Below, in pieces: positions 28,273 to 36,950 of a DNA stretch of 64,000 nucleotides; the stretch's first letter is position 1; each line of letters starts with the position of its first letter. The notes below the pieces were generated by a model. That model was not told where the DNA came from and did not search any database. It was given only the letters and a program-made list of their open reading frames with translations. A program made the position numbers and the translations under genes. This stretch comes from an uncultured Ruminococcus sp. (GTDB taxonomy: Bacteria > Bacillota > Clostridia > Oscillospirales > Ruminococcaceae). The stretch is taken from positions 1 through 64,000 of the forward strand of contig CACZFN010000011.1 of NCBI GenBank assembly GCA_902780505.1. Reading direction: 5' to 3'.

Positions 28273-28315
28273 AATATTTAATATATTGTTATAATGTTTA
28301 CTTTTTGATTTTTTA

Positions 28316-28350
28316 TTTTAAACTAAACTTTAGGTTCGGGCATTATAATC
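28316..28350 (+). promoter_or_regulatory. Promoter region of the Cthe_2159-like lipoprotein gene
   Basis: TTTAAACTAAACTTTAGGTT followed by a TATAAT at 28344. The first ten bases and the layout match the region before htrA (9848-9880). The -35 is weak. Confidence 0.35.
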
Positions 28351-28378
28351 AAAATATCAACAAAAAGGGGCGGTAAAT

Positions 28379-29587
28379 ATGAAAAAAAGACTTACAGGAA
28401 AAATTGCGGTATATACACTCGTTGCGTCACTTGCGGCTTTTAGTATGGCCGGGTGTTCGGGAAATTCTTCTTCGGCATCTGATGGCTCCTCTGTAGTAAA
28501 AACATCCTCAGGCGGTGAGGTATCCTATACAAACAATACCGATTATACATCACTGCTTGATATTTCCGATCTGTTTTCAAATCGTGATCTAAAGCAGGAG
28601 GCTGATACATCCGAAGCACAGAATATTGCTTTGGAAAGCGGCTCTGATATAACAATATCACAGGAAGGTGTTTACGTATTGAGTGGTAATGTCGAAAACT
28701 GTACGATAATCGTAAATACAGATAAAGAAAGCAAGGTACAGCTTGTTCTTGACGGCGTGAGCATAACAAATGATAACTCCCCTGCTATCGTTGTGGTTTC
28801 GGCAGATAAATGCTTTGTTACTACGACAGACAGTGAGAATACATTCAAAGTAACAGGCAGTTTCACCGAAACAGAGGGGCTTGATACCGATGCGGTAATT
28901 TATTCAAAAGATGACCTTGTACTAAACGGCAAAGGCACACTGAATATTGAAAGCACAGATAATGCTGTCACAGCTAAGGACGATCTTAAAATAACAGGCG
29001 GTGTATATAACTTCACCTGTACAGGAAAAGGCTTTCAGGCAAATGATTCGATACTTATAAATGACGGAACATTCAATATAAAGACAAACAATGATGCATT
29101 CCACAGTGAAAACAACGATGATGATAAACTCGGATATATCTATATTGCAAACGGAAGCTTTGAGCTTAATGCAGAGGACGATGCATTGCAGTCCCATTCG
29201 GCAATACAGATAGACGGCGGTGAGTTCAGCATCACAGCTCACGAAGCCATTGAAGCGACCACTTTACAGATCAACGGCGGAAAATTCACTATTTCGGCAT
29301 CGGACGACGCTATAAATGCTACACAGACAAGCACAGCCTACAGCACAGCTGTAGAGATCAACGGCGGTGAGATCACTATGACGATAGGTCAGGGCGATAC
29401 TGATGCTATAGATTCAAACGGCGATATTGTTGTAAACGGCGGTTATATAGATATCACAGCAAATTCAGCTTTCGATTACGACGGCACAGCTGCCTATAAC
29501 GGCGGAACGATCATTATAAACGGTGAACAGGTAAACGAGATACCTCAGCCTCAGCAGATGGGCGGCAAAGGCGGGACCGATAAATAA
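28379..29587 (+). CDS. Carbohydrate-binding Cthe_2159-type lipoprotein
   Basis: A 402-residue secreted lipoprotein (lipobox near residues 22-26, FSMAGCSGNSS) with a Ser-rich spacer. The body is a right-handed beta-helix of repeated INGGxFxI/ISASDDAI turns, as in the Cthe_2159 (Pfam PF14262) family, whose Clostridium thermocellum founder binds cellulose and pectic acid. It probably tethers plant polysaccharide to the cell. AAAAGGGG lies upstream of the ATG. A pectate-lyase-like activity cannot be excluded from the fold alone, but no catalytic residues stand out. Confidence 0.85.
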   Translation: MKKRLTGKIAVYTLVASLAAFSMAGCSGNSSSASDGSSVVKTSSGGEVSYTNNTDYTSLLDISDLFSNRDLKQEADTSEAQNIALESGSDITISQEGVYVLSGNVENCTIIVNTDKESKVQLVLDGVSITNDNSPAIVVVSADKCFVTTTDSENTFKVTGSFTETEGLDTDAVIYSKDDLVLNGKGTLNIESTDNAVTAKDDLKITGGVYNFTCTGKGFQANDSILINDGTFNIKTNNDAFHSENNDDDKLGYIYIANGSFELNAEDDALQSHSAIQIDGGEFSITAHEAIEATTLQINGGKFTISASDDAINATQTSTAYSTAVEINGGEITMTIGQGDTDAIDSNGDIVVNGGYIDITANSAFDYDGTAAYNGGTIIINGEQVNEIPQPQQMGGKGGTDK

Positions 29588-29615
29588 ATATGACTCCTTA
29601 AATTTCATAATAATT

Positions 29616-29654
29616 GCGGGTAAAGCGTAAAAATGCTTGCCCGCTCTTGTTTTT
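29616..29654 (+). terminator. Terminator after the Cthe_2159-like gene
   Basis: Arms GCGGG...AAGC and GCTT...CCCGC with an A-rich loop, followed by TCTTGTTTTTG. Confidence 0.7.
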
Positions 29655-29656
29655 GA

Positions 29657-29713
29657 TTGACATTGTATTAAAAAAGTGGTATTATAGTATGGTGAGCAGG
29701 CAAAACGTGCCTG
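29657..29713 (+). promoter_or_regulatory. Promoter and leader hairpin of iorA-iorB-paaK
   Basis: TTGACA (29657), 17 bases, TATTAT (29680). A hairpin CAGGCA-N5-TGCCTG (29697-29713) starts just after the predicted transcript start and could be an operator or a protective 5' stem. Confidence 0.65.
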
Positions 29714-29740
29714 TATATAACCTTAAAAGGAGCATGGTTT

Positions 29741-31558
29741 ATGCATAAGGAATTCTTAATGGGTAATGCCGCTATTGCACGCGGTGCGATAGATGCGGGG
29801 CTGAATGTTGTTTCGGGCTATCCGGGGACACCCTCAACTGAGGTGCTTGAAACGGCAGCAAAGAATAATGACGGGAGTTTATATGTCGAATGGTCGGTGA
29901 ACGAAAAGGCTGCACTTGAACTTTCTGCCGGCGCAGCCTACTGTGGGGCTTACAGCATGGTCACTATGAAACAGGTGGGGCTTAATGTTGCTTCCGATCC
30001 GCTTATGAGCCTTGCATATATCGGTGTGAAAGGCGCTATGATAATCCTTGTGGCTGATGATCCGGGGCCGATATCTTCACAGACCGAGCAGGATACAAGG
30101 CATTTTGCAGCTTATTCAAAACTTCCCTGCTTTGATCCGTCAACTGTTCAGGAAGCGTATGATATGATACAGGACGCTTTTGAGTTTTCAAAGAAGTATA
30201 AAACCCCTGTGCTTTTCAGGCCGACAACAAGAGTCTGTCATGGGTATGCATCTATTGAAGTAAAAGATAAAGAGGAAAGGTATATAAATAAGCCCGAGGG
30301 GTTTGTAAAGGACGCATCAAAGTGGGTGATATTCCCAAGACTATCTTATAATTCGCATATACATATAGAAAAGCGCAATGCCGAACTGACAGAAGTGTTT
30401 TCAGAGTATAAAAAGAACTTTATCATATCTGAAACTATCAAAGACTATAAACGCGGGATCGCAACACATGGTATAAGCTACACTTATACAATGGAAGCCC
30501 TTGATGGTATTGACAGCCCGAGGATAATGAAGGTATCAACTCCTTTCCCGTTCCCGGAAGCTTTGGCGTTAAAGTTTTTAGAAGGTCTTGACGAAGTGCT
30601 CTGCATTGAGGAACTTGATCCTGTGATCGAGAAAGAACTGATCTATGTATGCGGCAAATATCACCTCAATGTCCGTATATACGGTAAGGTCACGGGAAAT
30701 GTCACTCCTGCGGGTGAGAATACGATACTTTCAGTTTATAATAATATAGCCCAGTTTATGGGACTTGAGGAGAAAAAGCCCGAAAATGACAATGATGCGC
30801 CAGAACTCCCGATTAGGCCGCCTGTTCTTTGTGCAGGCTGCCCGCACAGAGCTTCCTTCTATGCTGTAAAAAAGGCAATGAAAGGCGTCAAGAGCGTATT
30901 CTGCGGCGATATCGGGTGCTATACCCTCGGAAACGCTATGCCGCTTGATATGGTAGATACCTGCCTGTGCATGGGTGCAGGCGTGAATATAACACAAGGT
31001 ATAGGCAAGATAGAGCCTGATACCAAATGCTTTGCTTTTGTCGGTGATTCTACATTCTTTGCATCAGCTATAACAGGGGTTATTAATGCAGTATACAATC
31101 AGGCTGATATGACACTTATCGTTCTTGATAACTCTACTACTGCCATGACAGGCCATCAGCCGCATCCCGGTACAGGAAGAACAATGATGGGGCAGGTAGT
31201 CGATAAGGTCGATATTACAGCTGTTCTTAAAGGCTGCGGAGTAAGCTGCATTGAAACTGTAAACCCGTTAAAGCTTGATGAAGCTGTGGAATGTGTAAAG
31301 AGGGTTTCTTCACTTACGGGGGTAAAGGCAATAATATTCAAATCCCCGTGTGCTGTACTTATCAAACCTGAAAAGCCGTTGTTTATTGATAGCGAAAAGT
31401 GCAGACAGTGTAAAAAGTGTATAAATGAACTCGGATGTCCCGGGATAGTTATAAAAGACGGAAAAGTCACTATAGAGCGCTCTCTTTGCTCGGGCTGTGG
31501 GCTTTGCTCGCAGGTCTGTCCTTTTGATGCGATAGGAGGTGCTGATGATGCAAACTAA
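29741..31558 (+). CDS. iorA: Indolepyruvate:ferredoxin oxidoreductase, alpha subunit
   Basis: This 605-residue subunit oxidatively decarboxylates aryl pyruvates (from Trp, Phe, Tyr) to aryl-acetyl-CoA, reducing ferredoxin. It begins with FLMGNAAIARGAIDAGLNVV and SGYPGTPSTE of the pyrimidine-binding domain. The thiamine-diphosphate site is CGDIGCYTLG...GVGDST-type (here FAFVGDSTFFASA). The end carries two ferredoxin-like clusters, CRQCKKCINELGCPG and CSGCGLCSQVCPFDAIGG. AAAAGGAG precedes the ATG. It overlaps iorB, with translation likely coupled. Confidence 0.95.
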   Translation: MHKEFLMGNAAIARGAIDAGLNVVSGYPGTPSTEVLETAAKNNDGSLYVEWSVNEKAALELSAGAAYCGAYSMVTMKQVGLNVASDPLMSLAYIGVKGAMIILVADDPGPISSQTEQDTRHFAAYSKLPCFDPSTVQEAYDMIQDAFEFSKKYKTPVLFRPTTRVCHGYASIEVKDKEERYINKPEGFVKDASKWVIFPRLSYNSHIHIEKRNAELTEVFSEYKKNFIISETIKDYKRGIATHGISYTYTMEALDGIDSPRIMKVSTPFPFPEALALKFLEGLDEVLCIEELDPVIEKELIYVCGKYHLNVRIYGKVTGNVTPAGENTILSVYNNIAQFMGLEEKKPENDNDAPELPIRPPVLCAGCPHRASFYAVKKAMKGVKSVFCGDIGCYTLGNAMPLDMVDTCLCMGAGVNITQGIGKIEPDTKCFAFVGDSTFFASAITGVINAVYNQADMTLIVLDNSTTAMTGHQPHPGTGRTMMGQVVDKVDITAVLKGCGVSCIETVNPLKLDEAVECVKRVSSLTGVKAIIFKSPCAVLIKPEKPLFIDSEKCRQCKKCINELGCPGIVIKDGKVTIERSLCSGCGLCSQVCPFDAIGGADDAN

Positions 31559-32126
31559 TATATTGCTTTGCGGCGTTGGCGGTCAGGGTATAGTTTTAGC
31601 TTCAAAACTTATAGCCGCCACTGCTATGGCGGAGGATATTCCTGTAAAGAGTGCCGAAACGATCGGTATGGCACAAAAGGGCGGAAGTGTTTTCAGTTTT
31701 TTAAGGCTTGGGGAAAACCTGCATTGCCCTATGTTTGCGCCTAAAAGCGCTGATATCCTTATAGCTTTTGAACCCGCTGAAGCAGTCAGAATGCTGCCAT
31801 ACCTAAAAGACGGCGGAAAAGCTGTTGTTAATACTCATGCAATAATGCCTGTGACTGCGGCACTTAAAGGAAGTAATTACACAGGAAATGAAATGACAGA
31901 TCACCTTAAAAAGAAAGTATCAGATCTTACTCTTGTAGACGGCAGCAAGGCTTGCGAGGAACTTGGTTCGCCAAAGGTACTCAATATGGTAATGCTCGGT
32001 GAGGTACTGAAAAAAGGTGTTTTGCCTTTTGACCTTGAAAAGCTTGAAGAAACTATGAAAAAAACTGTCAAGCCGCAGTTTGTTCAGCTTAATTCAAAGG
32101 CGTTAAGATACAGAGAAATGGCATGA
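31545..32126 (+). CDS. iorB: Indolepyruvate:ferredoxin oxidoreductase, beta subunit
   Basis: The small subunit, about 193 residues, matches the POR gamma-type fold: NILLCGVGGQGIVLASKLIA at the start, then SAETIGMAQKGGSVFSFLRLG. It partners IorA. AGGAGG inside the end of iorA serves it; ATGs at 31545 and 31548 are both possible, and a GTG at 31539 overlaps the ribosome site. The stop of iorA falls within the first codons, an arrangement that couples synthesis of the two subunits. Confidence 0.95.
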   Translation: MMQTNILLCGVGGQGIVLASKLIAATAMAEDIPVKSAETIGMAQKGGSVFSFLRLGENLHCPMFAPKSADILIAFEPAEAVRMLPYLKDGGKAVVNTHAIMPVTAALKGSNYTGNEMTDHLKKKVSDLTLVDGSKACEELGSPKVLNMVMLGEVLKKGVLPFDLEKLEETMKKTVKPQFVQLNSKALRYREMA

Positions 32127-32175
32127 ATAATAACAAATACTTTACAGCATTACAGAATAATGGAGGTAGAATAAA

Positions 32176-33414
32176 ATGCAGATCTCGCAAACTCAACTTG
32201 AACAGGTAAACGACAGAATAAAGGCACTCATAGCATCTGACAGCTTCTATGGAAAAAAGCTTGAGGATGCAGGCATTTCCGAGGTCAGGACAGTTGAGGA
32301 TTTTCTAAAGCTGCCTTTTTCTGAGAAAAAGGATCTAAGAGATGCATACCCCTTGGGGCTTATGACCGCTCCCGAGGAAGAAATCGTCAGGATACATTCA
32401 TCTTCCGGTACAACAGGAAAGCCCGTTATAATTCCCTATACTGCAAAAGACGTTGATGACTGGGCTATTATGTTCAAACGCTGTTACGAAACTGCCGGCA
32501 TTACCAAAATGGACAGGATACACATTACCCCGGGATACGGACTTTGGACTGCGGGCATAGGCTTCCAGAATGGCGCGGAAAAGCTTGGTGCTATGGTAAT
32601 ACCTATGGGACCTGGAAATACCGAAAAGCAGCTTGAAATGATGCAAAGCCTTAAAAGTACAGTTCTTTGCTCCACATCAAGCTATGCATTGCTTCTTGCC
32701 GAGGAAATAGAAAAGCGCGGCATAAAGAATAACATTCACCTTAAAAAGGGCGTTATAGGCTCGGAAAGGTGGAGTGAAAAGATGCGTAAAAGAATATCCG
32801 AATCACTTGGGATCGAGCTTTATGACATATACGGTCTTACAGAGATATACGGCCCCGGTATTGGTATTAACTGCAAGTACAATACAGGTATGCATTATTG
32901 GGACGATTATATTTACCTTGAAATAATAGATCCCAAGACAGGTGAGCCTGTACCGGACGGTGAAATGGGTGAAATAGTCATTACAACACTTGTCAAGGAG
33001 GGCGCTCCGCTTATAAGGTACCGTACACATGACCTTTCACGCATTATTCCGGGTGAATGTCCATGTGGCAGGCACTTCCCGAGAATTGATGTTATCATGG
33101 GAAGAACTGATGATATGATGAAGATAAAGGGTGTTAATGTATTCCCGAGCCAGATAGAGGAAATTCTCGGCCAGTTCAGTGAGATATCAAGCGAGTACCA
33201 GATAAGGATATCCCACCTTGACGGCAAGGATACGATGCGTATTTATGTTGAAACAACAGGCGATAATGACTTTAACGCACTTGCAAAGAGAATTGCTGAT
33301 AAAGTCAAGAGTGCTATTGGGTTTACACCGATAGTAAAGATCGTTGAAGTAGGCGTTCTGCCGAGAAGTATGAAAAAGACCGCAAGAGTAATTGACGAAA
33401 GATACGATAATTAA
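32176..33414 (+). CDS. paaK: Phenylacetate-CoA ligase family (aryl-acetate CoA ligase)
   Basis: A 412-residue adenylate-forming enzyme. Signatures are HSSSGTTGKPVIIPYT, IYGLTEIYGPG, RYRTHDLS and GRTDDMMKIKGVNVFPSQIE, all typical of PaaK. It lies 49 bases after iorB with its own GGAGG. Next to IorAB it probably interconverts aryl-acetate and aryl-acetyl-CoA, linking aromatic amino-acid fermentation to ATP. In the ATP-forming direction this would need pyrophosphate, so direction remains open. Confidence 0.92.
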   Translation: MQISQTQLEQVNDRIKALIASDSFYGKKLEDAGISEVRTVEDFLKLPFSEKKDLRDAYPLGLMTAPEEEIVRIHSSSGTTGKPVIIPYTAKDVDDWAIMFKRCYETAGITKMDRIHITPGYGLWTAGIGFQNGAEKLGAMVIPMGPGNTEKQLEMMQSLKSTVLCSTSSYALLLAEEIEKRGIKNNIHLKKGVIGSERWSEKMRKRISESLGIELYDIYGLTEIYGPGIGINCKYNTGMHYWDDYIYLEIIDPKTGEPVPDGEMGEIVITTLVKEGAPLIRYRTHDLSRIIPGECPCGRHFPRIDVIMGRTDDMMKIKGVNVFPSQIEEILGQFSEISSEYQIRISHLDGKDTMRIYVETTGDNDFNALAKRIADKVKSAIGFTPIVKIVEVGVLPRSMKKTARVIDERYDN

Positions 33415-33423
33415 GGCAATACC

Positions 33424-33478
33424 TCACAAAGGTCACAGCGCAGATATGCCACAAAGCCATAAGGCGCTCTTTGTGCAG
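33424..33478. repeat. Small CACAAAG/CTTTGTG repeats between paaK and azlD
   Basis: CACAAAG occurs twice (near 33424 and 33453) and is followed by its complement CTTTGTG near 33470, giving a possible 7-bp stem without a T run. I assign no function. Confidence 0.3.
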
Positions 33479-33498
33479 TGTAGATTTAAAGAATAATA

Positions 33499-33531
33499 AC
33501 CGCCCTCAGAGTATAAAACTCTCAGGGCGGT
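33499..33531. terminator. Bidirectional terminator between paaK and azlD
   Basis: Arms ACCGCCCT/AGGGCGGT with an inner GAGT/ACTC pairing, followed by T-rich sequence on the plus strand and TTATTC on the other. It separates two convergent operons. Confidence 0.85.
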
Positions 33532-33536
33532 ATTCT

Positions 33537-33848
33537 TTATATAAGCAGACCTGCAATAAATACAGCAGCGGAAGACGAAAGTGCCACAACAATAAGCGGA
33601 AGCCCGAAAAATGCAAGTATAAGTGCTACAACTGTGCCCGCAGCGGCAGTAATGACCGAACCCGTGCTGTAGAAAATAGCAGGGATTGTCATGGCGCTCA
33701 ATACTGCATATGGGATATAATACAGAAAGCTTTTTATGAAACGTGATCTTATTCTTTTGGTAAAGAATGTGAATGGCAGCATACGTATAAGATAGGTGGT
33801 AACTGCCATTGCAGTGATATACAGTGCGGTCTTCATTTTTGATTTCAC
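33537..33848 (-). CDS. azlD: AzlD-family branched-chain amino acid exporter subunit
   Basis: A 103-residue membrane protein with three to four helices. Family signs are AVTTYLIRMLPF at the N-terminus and ILAFFGLPLIVVAL near the end. With AzlC it forms a two-component exporter of branched-chain amino acids or analogues. Its start overlaps the azlC stop by four bases (ATGA), so the two are coupled. Confidence 0.88.
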   Translation of the reverse strand: MKSKMKTALYITAMAVTTYLIRMLPFTFFTKRIRSRFIKSFLYYIPYAVLSAMTIPAIFYSTGSVITAAAGTVVALILAFFGLPLIVVALSSSAAVFIAGLLI

Positions 33849-34546
33849 TCTCCATTTGTATCATCATTTATCGGGAAAAGAAAAGCTGCTGCGGCTGCGG
33901 CAACAACTGCACTTATAATAACTGCAAAGCCGCCTGATACAACAGTTATCACATACCGAAACAGTATACTGATGACCGCTGCAATAATAACAGTTAAAAG
34001 CACACTAAGCTTTTTGCGTGACGGCGGGATAATAATAGCAAGGAACATTCCATATAAAACTATTCCCATAGCATCTGACACGGATTCTGGCAAAAGGCTG
34101 CCCGCAGCAGCTCCGAGCACTGTTCCGCTTGTCCACCCAAGAGCAGCTACTGAGATCATACCATACATATAAGAGGGCTTTAAGCGATCCTCCTGCGCTG
34201 AACATACGGCGAAAATCTCGTCGGTTATACCATATGATGCTATAAGCCGGTGAATGGGTGTAAAGCTTTTGTCAAGCTTTTGCGAAAGAGAAAGTGCCAT
34301 AAGAGAGTATCTCAGATTTATTGTTATCTGGACAAGGATCATTTCTATTATCGTACCGCCTGCGGCTATTACGTCAACACCTGCCGCCTGCCCCGCTGAG
34401 GTGAGATTTGTAAGTGAGATCATACCCGCCGAAAAGACCGAAAGCCCGCACCTTACAGCAAGTATTCCAAATCCGAATGAAACACTGAAATACCCAAGTG
34501 CTATGGGTATACCGTGATACATTCCTTTAAACAAACTGTTTTTCAT
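33845..34546 (-). CDS. azlC: AzlC-family branched-chain amino acid exporter subunit
   Basis: A 233-residue membrane protein with about eight helices. It starts GIPIALGYFSVSFGFGILAV and has ASYGITDEIFAV, both characteristic of AzlC (LIV-E family). It is the first gene of the azlC-azlD pair. No AzlB-type regulator is adjacent. The start is an ATG with a weak AAAGG upstream. Confidence 0.9.
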   Translation of the reverse strand: MKNSLFKGMYHGIPIALGYFSVSFGFGILAVRCGLSVFSAGMISLTNLTSAGQAAGVDVIAAGGTIIEMILVQITINLRYSLMALSLSQKLDKSFTPIHRLIASYGITDEIFAVCSAQEDRLKPSYMYGMISVAALGWTSGTVLGAAAGSLLPESVSDAMGIVLYGMFLAIIIPPSRKKLSVLLTVIIAAVISILFRYVITVVSGGFAVIISAVVAAAAAAFLFPINDDTNGE

Positions 34547-34694
34547 AAGCTTGTACCTTTCAAAATGTAATATAAAAACAACATTTTAATTTTACCACAA
34601 GTTTACAGTTAAGTCAATAAAAGCTTATTAAATAAGAAATAATATTTTGTATATTTTTAAATAAGTATAGGTTATAATTATTATGGTGATATAA

Positions 34695-35498
34695 ATGGAG
34701 AAAAGTATACTGTTTTTTGATATCGACGGCACTATAGTTTCTGAGGATGGCAGGCATATTATCCCGAAAAGTACAAAGGACGCACTGAAACAGGCGAGAG
34801 AAAACGGCCATATAATCATGGTAAACACAGGCAGGACATCACTTATTGTTGATAAGAATGTAAGAGAACTTGGGTTTTCAGGACTTATCTGCGGGTGCGG
34901 CACACAGATAATACTTGATGACAAGGAAATACTAAGGCATAAAAACGATGCCGCAAAATGCAGGGAAATAGCAGATCTGTTTGAAAAGCTTAAAATATCA
35001 GCAATATTTGAAGGCGCTGATCAGATGGGCTACAATAAAGACTTAGAAATAAATGACGAACTAAGGTCAATGATAGACCTGTTTGAACAAATGAATTACA
35101 GAATGATAACGACGGACAGCAATGATTTTTACTTTGATAAGCTATTCTGCTGGGCAAGAGATGATGAAAGCTTTGAGGAGTTTGAAAGCGTTCTTTCTAA
35201 GGATTTTGGTATAATAAGGCGCGGTGATACGGGAATAATAAGGCGGTGTGAAGTCGTTCCGAAGGGGTACAGCAAAGCAACAGGTATGGAATTTGTGATG
35301 AAAAAACTCGGTATTCCGCGTGAAAGAAGTTTTGCATTTGGTGACAGTACAAACGATCTGCCAATGCTTGAATATGCTGCACATAGCGCAGCAATGGGCG
35401 GCTGTCCGCCTGATGTCGCACAAAAAGTTGAATTTGTTACAGATACACTTTATAATGACGGGCTTGCAAATGCAATGAAAAGGTTTAAGCTTATATGA
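34695..35498 (+). CDS. Cof-type HAD-family phosphatase
   Basis: A 267-residue HAD hydrolase of the Cof/IIB type. Motif I is FFDIDGTIV (nucleophile Asp), motif II MVNTGRT, and the late motif is FAFGDSTNDLPML followed by AAHSAAMGG. Such enzymes dephosphorylate sugar phosphates, FMN or pyridoxal phosphate; the substrate is not predictable. GGTGAT is the only ribosome-site candidate. Its end overlaps the next gene by four bases. Confidence 0.9.
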   Translation: MEKSILFFDIDGTIVSEDGRHIIPKSTKDALKQARENGHIIMVNTGRTSLIVDKNVRELGFSGLICGCGTQIILDDKEILRHKNDAAKCREIADLFEKLKISAIFEGADQMGYNKDLEINDELRSMIDLFEQMNYRMITTDSNDFYFDKLFCWARDDESFEEFESVLSKDFGIIRRGDTGIIRRCEVVPKGYSKATGMEFVMKKLGIPRERSFAFGDSTNDLPMLEYAAHSAAMGGCPPDVAQKVEFVTDTLYNDGLANAMKRFKLI

Positions 35499-35983
35499 AC
35501 AGACAATCACATAATATTGAGCCGGTTTATAATGAAAAAAGCAAAGTGCTTATCCTCGGATCTTTTCCGTCGGTAAAATCAAGGGAGGAGAAATTCTTCT
35601 ACGCTCACCCGCAGAACAGATTCTGGAAGCTGCTTGCGGCATTACTTGAAAAAGAAATCCCGACTTCGACCGAAATGAAGAAAGAACTGCTGTTAAACAG
35701 CCATATTGCGTTGTGGGACGTTATACAAAGCTGTGAGATAAAAGGATCAAGTGATATGAGTATCACAAATGTTTCTGTAAATGATGTTGCAGGAATTATA
35801 AAGAAATCTGAAATAAATGCAGTATTCTGCAACGGCAGCAAAAGCTATGAACTATATAACAGATATCTCTTTGATAAAGCCGGTTTCAAAGCAACAAGAC
35901 TTCCTTCAACAAGCCCCGCAAATGCTGCGTGCAGTTTTGAAAAGCTGTTAAACGAATGGCGAATACTTTTAGATCACTTATGA
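35495..35983 (+). CDS. DNA-deoxyinosine glycosylase (uracil-DNA glycosylase superfamily)
   Basis: A 162-residue protein with motif GSFPSVKSREEKFFYAHPQNRFW. The active-site segment ILGSFPS and the late LPSTSPANA segment place it with the hypoxanthine/deoxyinosine glycosylase branch of the UDG superfamily. It should remove hypoxanthine arising by adenine deamination. It overlaps the HAD gene (ATGA) and is followed directly by a terminator. Confidence 0.85.
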   Translation: MNRQSHNIEPVYNEKSKVLILGSFPSVKSREEKFFYAHPQNRFWKLLAALLEKEIPTSTEMKKELLLNSHIALWDVIQSCEIKGSSDMSITNVSVNDVAGIIKKSEINAVFCNGSKSYELYNRYLFDKAGFKATRLPSTSPANAACSFEKLLNEWRILLDHL

Positions 35984-36007
35984 CCGATAGAAATATCGGT
36001 CTTTTTT
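35982..36007 (+). terminator. Terminator after the glycosylase gene
   Basis: Arms GACCGATA/TATCGGTC with a GAAA loop, then TTTTTT. It overlaps the stop codon. Confidence 0.9.
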
Positions 36008-36080
36008 GTGCAAAAGATATATATAACAGGCAAACACAGCATAGGAAAATGTGCATTAATACAAAACATTTCAAAAGCGG

Positions 36081-36176
36081 TTGACAAGGATAGTTGTCAT
36101 ATGGTATTATGTATTTGACAAATAAAGTTGTCATTTTGAAAATAGTTCTTGTCATACTGAAAGGAATGATTGTCAT
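36081..36176 (+). promoter_or_regulatory. Promoter with two palindromic operators and two half-sites
   Basis: TTGACA at 36081 and TATTAT at 36105 (18-base spacing) form the promoter. Two perfect palindromes TGACAA-N6-TTGTCA lie at 36082-36099 and 36116-36133, the first covering the -35. Single TTGTCAT copies follow at 36149-36155 and 36170-36176, each 21 bases on. The last covers the ATG at 36175. The downstream XRE protein is the obvious binder. Confidence 0.75.
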
Positions 36177-36735
36177 GATCGGTACAATAAATGGCTATAA
36201 GGTGAGAAATGTTAATTCACGCAAGCTAAAAAAGCTGAGCTTTTCGGAGAGTATCTGTATAAATAATATCTCTGAAAAAACCGATAGTGTTCTAAAAAAC
36301 GGCGGCAGACTCTATGCGCTTATAAACAAAGATAACGAAATTGCAGGCGGGTATCTATTTGAACTAAATAAAAACGCCGAGCTTGACAATGAAAAATGCA
36401 CAGCCCTTGAAGAATGTGAGGATCTGTTCACCGAGGAAACTTTTTGTGCAAGAGAGGAATTTGACACGGCTTTAAAAGCGGAGCTTTCCGAACTGACTGC
36501 ACTTACAACTATCAGTTATTCAGTGTTTCGCGGAGAGATAATAAAGTATAAAGATATGCTGACGGAGATAGAACAGGATTCAGACGGCGAAAAAAGTCTT
36601 GTGTGGATCATTGTTCTGTTTATCGTGTTCAATAAGGTTTTCGGGAGTATGCTGCTTGCTTTAATATTTGCATATTCACTGTCACCGCGAAAACGGTCTG
36701 AAACCCGAAAAGAACTTACCGAATGTGAGGAATGA
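36175..36735 (+). CDS. Unrecognised protein with a C-terminal membrane segment
   Basis: About 186 residues; I do not recognise the family. The ATG at 36175 lies nine bases after AAAGGA and inside the last operator half-site; upstream ATGs fall within the operators and are rejected. The first 145 residues are polar and Glu/Lys-rich, including a YALINKDNEIAGGYLFEL strand-like stretch. One hydrophobic helix follows (SLVWIIVLFIVFNKVFGSML and onward), then a short basic tail. It is first in an operon with the XRE repressor and a DUF3169 protein, so it is probably a cytoplasmic domain held at the membrane. Confidence 0.75.
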   Translation: MIGTINGYKVRNVNSRKLKKLSFSESICINNISEKTDSVLKNGGRLYALINKDNEIAGGYLFELNKNAELDNEKCTALEECEDLFTEETFCAREEFDTALKAELSELTALTTISYSVFRGEIIKYKDMLTEIEQDSDGEKSLVWIIVLFIVFNKVFGSMLLALIFAYSLSPRKRSETRKELTECEE

Positions 36736-36737
36736 TA

Positions 36738-36950
36738 ATGCCACTGATAAACCATTTAAAAGAAATGCGTGCAAGGCTTGGTGTAAATCAGGCGGAAATG
36801 GGAAGGCTTGCAGGAACATCACGGCAGACTATCAGTCAGATAGAACGCGGTGATTACTCCCCTTCTGTAACACTTGCACTGAAGCTTGCGAAAATTTGCA
36901 GTGTGTCTGTAGAAGATATATTTGAATACAAGGAGAATGAAAATGAATAA
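36738..36950 (+). CDS. Small XRE-family helix-turn-helix regulator
   Basis: A 70-residue protein that is essentially one Cro/CI-type DNA-binding domain (RLGVNQAEMGRLAGTSRQTI, then SQIERGDYSPSVTLALKLA). The second ATG, at 36738, is best placed after GAGG; an ATG at 36732 is closer to it. It overlaps the start of the DUF3169 gene by eight bases. It very likely represses its own operon through the TGACAA-N6-TTGTCA sites. Confidence 0.92.
   Translation: MPLINHLKEMRARLGVNQAEMGRLAGTSRQTISQIERGDYSPSVTLALKLAKICSVSVEDIFEYKENENE

Noticed and set aside
36094..36174. Upstream ATG extension of the unknown membrane-protein gene
   Set aside because: The extra residues would be encoded by the operator repeats, and the good ribosome site serves the ATG at 36175.
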